DNA of 5,213 nucleotides. It comes from Candidatus Bathyarchaeota archaeon (lineage in GTDB: Archaea; Thermoproteota; Bathyarchaeia; Bathyarchaeales; Bathycorpusculaceae). The translations under genes were made by a program, and so were the position numbers. This document shows positions 1 through 5,161 of the stretch, one piece after another. A model generated the notes under the pieces. That model did not search any database, was not told where the DNA came from, and saw only the letters and a list, made by a program, of their open reading frames with translations. The first letter of the stretch is position 1. Each line of letters starts with the position of its first letter. The stretch lies in contig JAGTRA010000077.1 in the NCBI GenBank assembly GCA_018396935.1, positions 1-5,213 on the forward strand, in the 5' to 3' direction.

Positions 1-9
1 GGTATTTCT

Positions 10-834
10 ATGGATCTTGAGAAACTTTTTGAAACCCTTAAAGCGCGGGGAGAAGGCGCTCATATGGCTCATGTTTATTATGGCGATCCATGCGAAGACT
101 TCTCTATAAAATTGATAGAAACGTTAACTAAAGCAGGCGCTGACATTATAGAATTTGGAATACCCTTCTCAGACCCTATAGCCGATGGTGCAACGTTTCA
201 AGCTGCGTGTGAAAGAGCTCTCAATGCTGGGGTTACACCAACTAAATGTCTTGAAGGCATCAAGAGACTCAGATCCCAAGGTCTAGAGGCACCTATAATC
301 CTTACAACGTACTTTAATATACCCTTCACTATGGGTCTTGAATGCTTCCTTGATAGAGCCAAAAATGTTGGTGTTCAAGGCGTCTTAATTCCAGATTTGC
401 CAATAGAAGAAGCTGAGCCAATAATGGAAATGGTGAAGAAGCGGGGGCTCCACCTTATACTTCAAGTAGCGCCGACAACTTCTGAGGAGAGGCTTAAGCG
501 TATACTTTCTCAAGCCTCCGGCTTTATATATCTCATAGGTCTTGAAGGTGTTACTGGCTCGAGATTAAGGAGCCAAAAAGCCACAATGAGACTTATAAAG
601 AAAGTCAAAGAGGAAACTGATACGCCTATAATCGTTGGTTTTGGCATATCCAATGGCGATCATGCTGAATCCATGGTTTCCGCTGGAGCGGATGGTGTTG
701 TCGTTGGAAGCGCCTACGCGAGGATTTATGCACAAAACTTAGAAGATCCCTACAGGTCGCTACCTGAAATAGCTAAGCTAGCGCAGGAGATAAAACTCGG
801 ATGTATACGCGGGTACGCTAAAAGAAACTATTAA
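10..834 (+). CDS. trpA: Tryptophan synthase alpha chain (TrpA)
   Basis: Cytoplasmic TIM-barrel enzyme that cleaves indole-3-glycerol phosphate to indole and glyceraldehyde 3-phosphate; indole passes to TrpB. At 274 aa it is close to the usual length of about 268. It aligns with the Salmonella enzyme with an offset of one: catalytic Glu is E48 (E49) in IIEFGIPFSDP, catalytic Asp is D59 (D60) in IADG. Y101, L126, D129 and Y174 fall at known pocket positions. Loop 6 is GVTG (180-183), and the phosphate site is GFGIS (210-214) plus GS (233-234). The ATG at 10 gives a normal N-terminus (GDP at 25-27), but the frame is open to the window edge, so an upstream start cannot be excluded. Odd point: the position of Salmonella Phe22, which contacts the indole ring, is His21 here (HMAHVYYGDP). 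The expected partner trpB would lie upstream, outside the window. The downstream neighbour is not a trp gene. Confidence 0.94.
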   Translation: MDLEKLFETLKARGEGAHMAHVYYGDPCEDFSIKLIETLTKAGADIIEFGIPFSDPIADGATFQAACERALNAGVTPTKCLEGIKRLRSQGLEAPIILTTYFNIPFTMGLECFLDRAKNVGVQGVLIPDLPIEEAEPIMEMVKKRGLHLILQVAPTTSEERLKRILSQASGFIYLIGLEGVTGSRLRSQKATMRLIKKVKEETDTPIIVGFGISNGDHAESMVSAGADGVVVGSAYARIYAQNLEDPYRSLPEIAKLAQEIKLGCIRGYAKRNY

Positions 835-845
835 ACCCTAAAGGC

Positions 846-856
846 AAAATATCATA
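846..856 (+). promoter_or_regulatory. Possible TATA element before the thyX-family gene
   Basis: The gap between trpA and the next gene contains AAATATCATA, preceded by the purine-rich AAAGGC, which resembles an archaeal BRE plus TATA box. An archaeal start site about 25 nt downstream would fall near 874-878. That suits a very short leader to the ATG at 886, or a leaderless GTG at 874. Co-transcription with trpA is equally possible. The call rests only on base composition and spacing. Confidence 0.25.
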
Positions 857-873
857 AGCACATTAGAAGTTTA

Positions 874-1737
874 GTGTCTAGGTGCATGGAGTTGCGGGAA
901 ATAAGGATCGTTAAACCTGAAATTAGCAATTTTGAGCTTGTTAAGGGAGAGAAGGCTTGGGAGGAAGTTGTTTACTCTGCTAGGATGAGCGGCGTACCCC
1001 AAGGGATTCCTGCTGAGGAAGTTTTTAAGATGATTGTGAGAAACGATTATGGCTCGGCTCTTGAGCATATAATCCTAAAATTTGATGTTAAAATGACTAA
1101 GGGGAATGCACCTGAGCTTCTTGAGCATAGAATTGCAAGCCATAGTGGATATTCTACACGATACGTGCGGGTGTATGAGGGAGTGGATCGTGAGGAGCAA
1201 GTTTACGAGATTATTTTACCACAACATCTTAATGGGGAAAGTAGGGACAGATTCCTCACCGCAGTTTCAAATTGCCTCCAACTATATGAGGAACTTCTGG
1301 CCTCTGGCTTACCGAAAGAGTCAGCCAGATACGTGCTACCTTTCTGCTTAGCGGTAGGAATATACCATTACACTATTAACCTTCGCTCCCTTCTAAATCT
1401 CTTAGGTCTAAGATTATGCGTTAGAGCCTCTCCCGAGTTTAGATGTCTAGCCAGCCAACTTTACTTTAACCTAATTAAGAGTCTGCCTCTACTTCACGGG
1501 CTTGTTGGTTGCAGGGGATTTATGCGTGGCGCATGCCCTGAATCGGATGTTACGGGGGTAAGAGTTGGTAAGCAACATCCATTCTATCCACCATGCCCAT
1601 TTAAGAATCGTGATACAGACATCTTTATACCGACCGTGAAAGAGCTGCGAGACGGAGTCAAACTTAGCTGCTTCAATACTGAAAAAGCTGTGGAAGTTCA
1701 GGAGAAGCTATTCAGGCAATGGGCAGCTTGGCACTAA
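874..1737 (+). CDS. thyX: ThyX-family flavin-dependent thymidylate synthase, divergent motif
   Basis: ThyX makes dTMP from dUMP using FAD, NADPH and methylene-tetrahydrofolate. Family landmarks in order: ALEH (62-65), a signature region EHRIASHSGYSTRY (84-97), ESARYVLP (149-156), and NLRSLLNLLGLR (169-180), which keeps the N, R, N, L and R that contact FAD/dUMP in Thermotoga ThyX (N163, R165, N169, L173, R174), then the helix ASPEFR. The signature RHRxxSxNExSxRY is changed: first Arg to Glu84, Asn to Ser91, Glu to Gly92. The upstream Gln75 equivalent is Glu81. His85, Arg86, Ser89, Ser94 and Arg96 are kept. At 287 aa it is longer than Thermotoga ThyX (about 220), because of a Cys-rich C-terminus (C213, C221, C241, C266). 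Start: GTG at 874 is the longest; ATG at 886 (283 aa) is equally credible. It may share a transcript with trpA. Family membership is secure; thymidylate synthase activity is not. Confidence 0.82.
   Translation: MSRCMELREIRIVKPEISNFELVKGEKAWEEVVYSARMSGVPQGIPAEEVFKMIVRNDYGSALEHIILKFDVKMTKGNAPELLEHRIASHSGYSTRYVRVYEGVDREEQVYEIILPQHLNGESRDRFLTAVSNCLQLYEELLASGLPKESARYVLPFCLAVGIYHYTINLRSLLNLLGLRLCVRASPEFRCLASQLYFNLIKSLPLLHGLVGCRGFMRGACPESDVTGVRVGKQHPFYPPCPFKNRDTDIFIPTVKELRDGVKLSCFNTEKAVEVQEKLFRQWAAWH
1060..1129 (+). repeat. 10-bp direct repeat CTTGAGCATA inside the thyX-family gene
   Basis: CTTGAGCATA occurs at 1060-1069 and again at 1120-1129, in the same reading frame and exactly 60 bp apart. Both copies encode Leu-Glu-His. 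The first is the conserved LEH of ThyX (63-65). The second (83-85) supplies the Glu84 that replaces the usual first Arg of the RHR motif. It may be coincidence or local sequence copying. Confidence 0.45.
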
Positions 1738-1741
1738 ACAG

Positions 1742-3331
1742 CTAAGGCATAAACTCAAAAAGTCTTCTATATTCGCCTGACTCAACCTTAGTCGTGGAAC
1801 CTTTAAGCTGTTTAACTATTTGCTTCATCTTTCTAGCTTTTAAAAGGCTAGACCAATAAAACGCCTCGTCAAGCGTCCCCTCAGCCATTAATATGGTGAC
1901 TTTCCCCGCGACTCTTCTACCAGTTCTACCTCTACGTTGAATGTATCGTATCTCACTTGGTACAGGTTCATAAAATATAACGTGATCAACATCAGGTATG
2001 TCAAGCCCTTCTTCAGCTATGCTTGTAGCAACCAGCACGTTTATTTCTCCACTTCTAAGCTTGTCAATAACCACTCGCTGTTGACTTTGGCTCATCCCAG
2101 GCTCATTCTCCCTATCAGCCTGTCCAACAAAGCGTTCAACTTTTAGGTTACTTATATTCTCTAGAGCTTTCATAATCGTCTTAACAGTATCCCTATATTG
2201 GGTAAACACTATAACCTTGGAGTTCTGGTTTTCATCCATTTGACTTTTCAGCAACCTTATGAGTTCATTAATTTTTGGGTTGCCGTCCCAGAGACAGGCG
2301 TAAAGAAGGCCTTCAATATCCCTAAAGGCTGGATTGTAAAGTATCGCTTTATGACCTCGACTCCCTTCAGAAGCCATGGGTATAAGGGTTTTCTCTATGA
2401 AGGCTGAGAGGGTCTCTGGGCCTTGGGTTTCTATAAGCTCTATCATGTGGGCTAAACTTAGGGCGGCTGTAGCGTGAATTTTTAAGTCATAAAGTTTCTC
2501 TCCCCCTCCGCTGTTTAATCTGCGCTGCAACTCTTCATTAAGAGCTATTAGCTCTCGCCTCGTAATTTTTTCCGGGGGGACGTTGCTTAAAAAACCCATA
2601 GACTTAATGCCTTTAATCTCTTCAGCCAACATCTCTCTAAGCTTTTTACTTAAGCGTTTATAGCTTTCAGGCAGCTTTATTGACACCCAGCTAATGGATA
2701 TTGGGTGTACGTATGGTTTAACATCTTCATCCTCATCGGTTCGACACTCTATAGCTTCAATATGCAGATTTCTACAAATTTCCTCAATTTTCTCCCTTCT
2801 TCCGCCAGGCGAGGCTGTAAGTCCTAGGATTAACGGTTGCTTAGCCTGTTTGATGTAATAGTCTGCTATCTTAACGTAGGCATAATTGCCTCTAGCTCTA
2901 TGAGCTTCATCAAATATTATCAGGGAGAAGTTTTCAAGATTTAATAATCCCCTTTCTATATCGTTCAATATGCACTGTGGTGTTGCAAATATTACTCGAC
3001 TCCTACTGTAGATTTGAACACGCTTTTCCGGAGCCATGCTTCCCATAGCTGTAGCTAATTCTCCTTTCTCGAGGAGAGTTTTATCCATAAAAGTTTTGCA
3101 ATGTTGCTGGACGAGGGGGCGTGTCGGTGCGAGAAAGAGCACTTTCCCAAAATCTATACGCTCAATAGCTAGGAGTAGTGCTATCATAGTTTTTCCAAGA
3201 GCCGTTGGTAAGATGACTAGCGTGTTTTTCCGGCGGGCTTGCTCGAGGATGCGCCTCTGATAAAGCCTATCCTCAATAGCTCCCGGGATGATCAGCTTAT
3301 GCGTAACAAATCGCTTCTCCGCCAACATCAA
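1742..3331 (-). CDS. Hef/FANCM-like DEAH-box superfamily 2 helicase (helicase module only)
   Basis: ATP-driven DNA translocase of the archaeal Hef / eukaryotic FANCM-Mph1 group, which remodels stalled forks and branched DNA. Motifs in order: LYQRRI (Q-like region, 23-28), Walker A LPTALGKT (41-48), APTRPLVQQH (68-77), ATPQ (116-119), DEAH (141-144), LTASPG (171-176), the Hef-type DEDVKPYV (201-208), an insertion at about 220-345, VIVFTQYRDT (373-382), ATSIAEEGLDIP (435-446) and QRRGRTGR (465-472). Both RecA-like domains are complete. The protein stops at 529 aa with no XPF-type nuclease or helix-hairpin-helix domain, unlike euryarchaeal Hef, but like helicase-only forms in other archaea. Odd point: the usual PTGLGKT is PTALGKT (Ala44). 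Start: TTG at 3331 (8 nt after AGGTG) or the adjacent ATG at 3328 (11 nt after it); the ATG form is 528 aa. It lies downstream of the YkgJ-type gene and ends 4 bp from the convergent thyX-family gene. Confidence 0.92.
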   Translation of the reverse strand: MMLAEKRFVTHKLIIPGAIEDRLYQRRILEQARRKNTLVILPTALGKTMIALLLAIERIDFGKVLFLAPTRPLVQQHCKTFMDKTLLEKGELATAMGSMAPEKRVQIYSRSRVIFATPQCILNDIERGLLNLENFSLIIFDEAHRARGNYAYVKIADYYIKQAKQPLILGLTASPGGRREKIEEICRNLHIEAIECRTDEDEDVKPYVHPISISWVSIKLPESYKRLSKKLREMLAEEIKGIKSMGFLSNVPPEKITRRELIALNEELQRRLNSGGGEKLYDLKIHATAALSLAHMIELIETQGPETLSAFIEKTLIPMASEGSRGHKAILYNPAFRDIEGLLYACLWDGNPKINELIRLLKSQMDENQNSKVIVFTQYRDTVKTIMKALENISNLKVERFVGQADRENEPGMSQSQQRVVIDKLRSGEINVLVATSIAEEGLDIPDVDHVIFYEPVPSEIRYIQRRGRTGRRVAGKVTILMAEGTLDEAFYWSSLLKARKMKQIVKQLKGSTTKVESGEYRRLFEFMP

Positions 3332-3339
3332 GTAGATTA

Positions 3340-3344
3340 CACCT
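3340..3344 (-). promoter_or_regulatory. Shine-Dalgarno-like AGGTG for the helicase
   Basis: On the minus strand AGGTG lies 8 nt before the TTG at 3331 and 11 nt before the ATG at 3328. It is a good match to the anti-SD end of archaeal 16S rRNA and its spacing slightly favours TTG. Codon preference favours ATG. The two starts differ by one residue. Confidence 0.5.
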
Positions 3345-3369
3345 GCTATTTGGAAAAGTGTTTAGATGA

Positions 3370-3380
3370 GTTATAATCGT
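3370..3380 (-). promoter_or_regulatory. Possible TATA element for the helicase gene
   Basis: The 66-bp gap between the YkgJ-type gene and the helicase reads ACGATTATAAC on the minus strand, preceded by an A-rich stretch. A start site about 26 nt downstream would fall near 3348. The leader would then be about 17-20 nt and would include the AGGTG at 3344-3340. This suggests that the helicase can be transcribed separately from the two upstream genes. The call rests on composition and spacing alone. Confidence 0.35.
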
Positions 3381-3397
3381 TTTTAACTTAAGCCCTA

Positions 3398-3979
3398 TCA
3401 GCCTTTACTAAAATTGTTACTTCGCTTCACTCTTTCATCAAAATCATATGTTTCAGCTATTTCATCAATTGTTCTCTCAAGAGCCTCTATGGGCTCGATT
3501 CCGTAATCAAAGACTAGCTTATAAAGTGTAGAGTAATGCACTCTAAGTTCAAAAATGTATTTTTCTAAAATTTTCCATGGAGGTTCTATCGTTTTTTCCA
3601 CTTTTACTCCGGGGCAACATTCGTCTAAATATAATGTATCCTTGTTACCTGAGCTATAGAGGATGAACGGGTAAATTTTACACTTCATAGGTCTCGCTGG
3701 GTAAATGCTGCAGTGTGGGGTTCCATTCAACACTTCTAGGAAAACGCATCTTCCGCCACCTTTGTCCATTAAAATTGGAATGGCTATAGTGTCCGCTATA
3801 ACAGCGATTATATGTCTGCCCCTTAGCTTTTGCCACTCCACTCCTAAATGTTCTGCTATTCTAAGTATGTCAAACGCTGTTAAGCCTACATTAGGACCAC
3901 TACTACAACACCTCCCACATCTTAGACACTCAAAATTAGCTGTATCTCCTACTGTTAACTTTCTATAGTGGCTGTTCAT
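3398..3979 (-). CDS. YkgJ-family CxxCxxCC cysteine-cluster protein
   Basis: This 193-aa protein belongs to the YkgJ / CxxCxxCC family, proposed to bind zinc or an iron-sulfur cluster; the biochemical role of most members is unknown. The N-terminal cluster is CLRCGRCC (C18, C21, C24, C25). It is followed by GGGRCVF (C78), a Cys at 90, the family-typical RPMKCKIYPF (C100) and a DECCPG pair (C121, C122). All nine cysteines of the protein fall in this pattern, so a metal site is well supported. The last 70 residues are helical and charged. There is no signal peptide or membrane segment, so it is probably cytoplasmic. The ATG at 3979 overlaps the TGA of the upstream gene (ATGA) and no SD is seen, which points to translational coupling. 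Being paired with an uncharacterised protein and next to a repair helicase suggests, but does not show, a shared role. Confidence 0.85.
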   Translation of the reverse strand: MNSHYRKLTVGDTANFECLRCGRCCSSGPNVGLTAFDILRIAEHLGVEWQKLRGRHIIAVIADTIAIPILMDKGGGRCVFLEVLNGTPHCSIYPARPMKCKIYPFILYSSGNKDTLYLDECCPGVKVEKTIEPPWKILEKYIFELRVHYSTLYKLVFDYGIEPIEALERTIDEIAETYDFDERVKRSNNFSKG

Positions 3980-4755
3980 GTCTGAACGGTTTTTGAGATT
4001 TCGTTCCGGTGGATAATAAGTTTGTGTCTATTTCGAATCCACCTACTATAGGCTTCATCTAGGTTCTCAGATGTTAAAATATAGCCCCTAACGAAGTTTA
4101 TGTGACAGCGTATAAGTTCTTCTGCTTCCTCCTGCTTAATTCTTCCCCGCTCTATTAAGGAGTCAAGCATTTCTAAAGGCTTAAAGACATAAAGCCTCTC
4201 TACACATCTAACTTTGACCCTATGCCCCATGGCTCTAATGGGCTCCACTAATTTCCACCCTGATAAACCTGCTAAACATAAGCAGCGGCCTTCAGCCTTC
4301 ACCCCAATAGTTTCAGCTTCAAATCTTGAAGTCTCAAACATGTGGTGTTCTTTTAAAATCCTTAACCACTCTTCAATATCCACTTTGCCCGTAGCACCTG
4401 CTTTAGCAGTTAAGTTTGCTATTTTACTGGCTACGTCCACAAGTATGTGGTGATAGTCAACATCGCTATAACAATAAACCTCAACAGCTCCATTTATCCC
4501 CGCAATAGCCTCTAATATCGGTCCATTAAGGTATAACCATGCTCCAATAGGTTCCGGAATGAGTTTCTCCTCCTTAATTCTATCCAGAGCACTGCTAAGC
4601 TGAATTCTCCCTGAGGCAAGCTCGGAAATCAATTGTTGGAGATTTCTTGGAAAATTTAAAAACACCATATTGTATCCTCGACTTTTAATGAGATCAGCCG
4701 CCTTTCTTGATGATGAACGGAGCGATGGAACAATTACCAGTTCAATTTCAGCCAT
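3976..4755 (-). CDS. Conserved-looking hypothetical protein, first gene of a coupled pair
   Basis: I do not recognise this 259-aa protein with confidence. It looks soluble and globular: a beta-alpha start (IELVIVPSLRSSSRKAADLIKS), VFLNFPRNLQ (31-40), a Leu-rich helical part, PIGAWLYLNGP (69-79), a polar YCYSDVDYHH stretch (94-103), GRCLCLAGL (156-164) and a charged helical C-terminus with NLDEAYSRWIRNRHK (231-245). Five cysteines are scattered (95, 158, 160, 184, 217). The opening strand-helix-strand pattern loosely recalls the TraB/PrgY/GumN group, but the His and Glu motifs of that group are missing, so I do not assign it. It is real coding sequence: long, free of low complexity, and overlapping the YkgJ-type gene by ATGA. 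The ATG at 4755 follows a TATA-like element with almost no leader and no SD, which fits a leaderless mRNA. Confidence 0.8.
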   Translation of the reverse strand: MAEIELVIVPSLRSSSRKAADLIKSRGYNMVFLNFPRNLQQLISELASGRIQLSSALDRIKEEKLIPEPIGAWLYLNGPILEAIAGINGAVEVYCYSDVDYHHILVDVASKIANLTAKAGATGKVDIEEWLRILKEHHMFETSRFEAETIGVKAEGRCLCLAGLSGWKLVEPIRAMGHRVKVRCVERLYVFKPLEMLDSLIERGRIKQEEAEELIRCHINFVRGYILTSENLDEAYSRWIRNRHKLIIHRNEISKTVQT

Positions 4756-4769
4756 ATCATACTATTATT

Positions 4770-4794
4770 AAGCTAAGCCATAGATAATTAGCTT
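4770..4794. repeat. 7-bp inverted repeat in the divergent intergenic region
   Basis: AAGCTAA (4770-4776) and TTAGCTT (4788-4794) are perfect inverted copies separated by 11 bp, with centres 18 bp apart. The right arm overlaps the TATA-like element of the minus-strand gene. The symmetry and position would suit a dimeric repressor site. A 7-bp palindrome in AT-rich DNA can also arise by chance. Confidence 0.35.
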
Positions 4795-4796
4795 TT
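4783..4796 (-). promoter_or_regulatory. Possible TATA/BRE for the leftward gene pair
   Basis: On the minus strand AAAAGCTAATTATC combines a purine-rich BRE-like part with an AT-rich TATA-like part centred near 4786. That is about 31 nt before the ATG at 4755, so the predicted start site falls within a few bases of the start codon. This is typical of leaderless archaeal transcripts and matches the lack of an SD. Confidence 0.4.
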
Positions 4797-4800
4797 GCTG

Positions 4801-4813
4801 AAAAGGTTTAAAG
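4801..4813 (+). promoter_or_regulatory. Possible TATA/BRE for the FUN14-like gene
   Basis: AAAAGGTTTAAAG resembles a BRE followed by TTTAAA at 4807-4812. A start site about 26 nt downstream would fall near 4836, giving a leader of roughly 14 nt that includes the GGGAG at 4841-4845. Confidence 0.45.
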
Positions 4814-4840
4814 GCTTCATTTTACTTAACCACTACTTAA

Positions 4841-4845
4841 GGGAG
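4841..4845 (+). promoter_or_regulatory. Shine-Dalgarno-like GGGAG for the FUN14-like gene
   Basis: GGGAG stands 4 nt before the ATG at 4850. The spacing is short, but it is the only purine-rich site near the start and it supports that ATG. Confidence 0.4.
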
Positions 4846-4849
4846 TTAC

Positions 4850-5140
4850 ATGAGTGTATCTGACCTGGCGTGGGTTTTTTCTCTCATTGCACCATTTATT
4901 ATAGGGCTGTTGGTAGGTCTAATTGTGAAGCGTACTTTTAAACTGATGATCATCGCCATTGCTTTAATAATAGTCTTGGCGGCGACAGGATACATAAGCC
5001 TAACCTTCACAGAAATATATGATAAAGCTATGGCATTTCTCCCGAGAATAGTTAATACGGGAATGGCGATTGGAGATGTACTGCCGTATTCATCAACTGC
5101 CTTCCTCATAGGCTTAGCGTTAGGTATTTGGAAGGGTTAA
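4850..5140 (+). CDS. Small FUN14-like integral membrane protein
   Basis: This 96-aa membrane protein has three hydrophobic segments at about 8-26, 32-50 and 80-94. The pattern resembles archaeal FUN14-family proteins of about 100 aa: a Gly-rich first helix ending in a basic turn (IIGLLVGLIVKRTFK, 17-31), a second helix leading to GYISLTF, an amphipathic loop (54-77), and a last helix of the FLIGLALG type. FUN14 proteins are best known from mitochondria (FUNDC1); the function of the archaeal ones is unknown. There is no signal peptide beyond the first membrane helix. It has its own candidate promoter and SD-like site, is divergent from the leftward pair and is probably monocistronic. Membrane topology is clear; the family call is from pattern recognition and could be wrong, as small membrane proteins look alike. 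Confidence 0.72.
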   Translation: MSVSDLAWVFSLIAPFIIGLLVGLIVKRTFKLMIIAIALIIVLAATGYISLTFTEIYDKAMAFLPRIVNTGMAIGDVLPYSSTAFLIGLALGIWKG

Positions 5141-5161
5141 CCCAAAATTCCCTATAATCGC

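Noticed and set aside
871..1068. 65-codon minus-strand open frame opposite the thyX-family gene
   Set aside because: It lies wholly over the conserved N-terminal half of the ThyX-like protein and shows no recognisable protein pattern.
1106..1351. 81-codon plus-strand open frame in another frame of the thyX-family gene
   Set aside because: It overlaps the signature-motif region in a different frame. I also considered whether it marks a frameshift, but the ThyX frame runs unbroken from start to stop with its motifs in order.
1937..3260. Three plus-strand open frames (1937-2146, 2198-2407, 3036-3260) opposite the helicase
   Set aside because: The helicase motifs cover the opposite strand throughout, and these short products have no plausible starts or family features.
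3332..3397. Terminator between the YkgJ-type gene and the helicase
   Set aside because: On the minus strand the gap has no T-run after the stop and no convincing hairpin; it looks more like a promoter than a terminator.
3705..4453. Plus-strand open frames at 3705-3968 and 4214-4453
   Set aside because: The first is antisense to the cysteine cluster of the YkgJ-type gene and the second to the 259-aa gene. Both are explained as shadows.
3976..4755. Assigning the 259-aa protein to the TraB/PrgY/GumN superfamily
   Set aside because: The opening strand-helix pattern is suggestive, but the conserved His and Glu motifs are not visible, so the match could be superficial.
4846..5109. 87-codon minus-strand open frame opposite the FUN14-like gene
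   Set aside because: The plus-strand frame has three clean membrane helices, a promoter-like element and an SD-like site; the minus frame has none of these.
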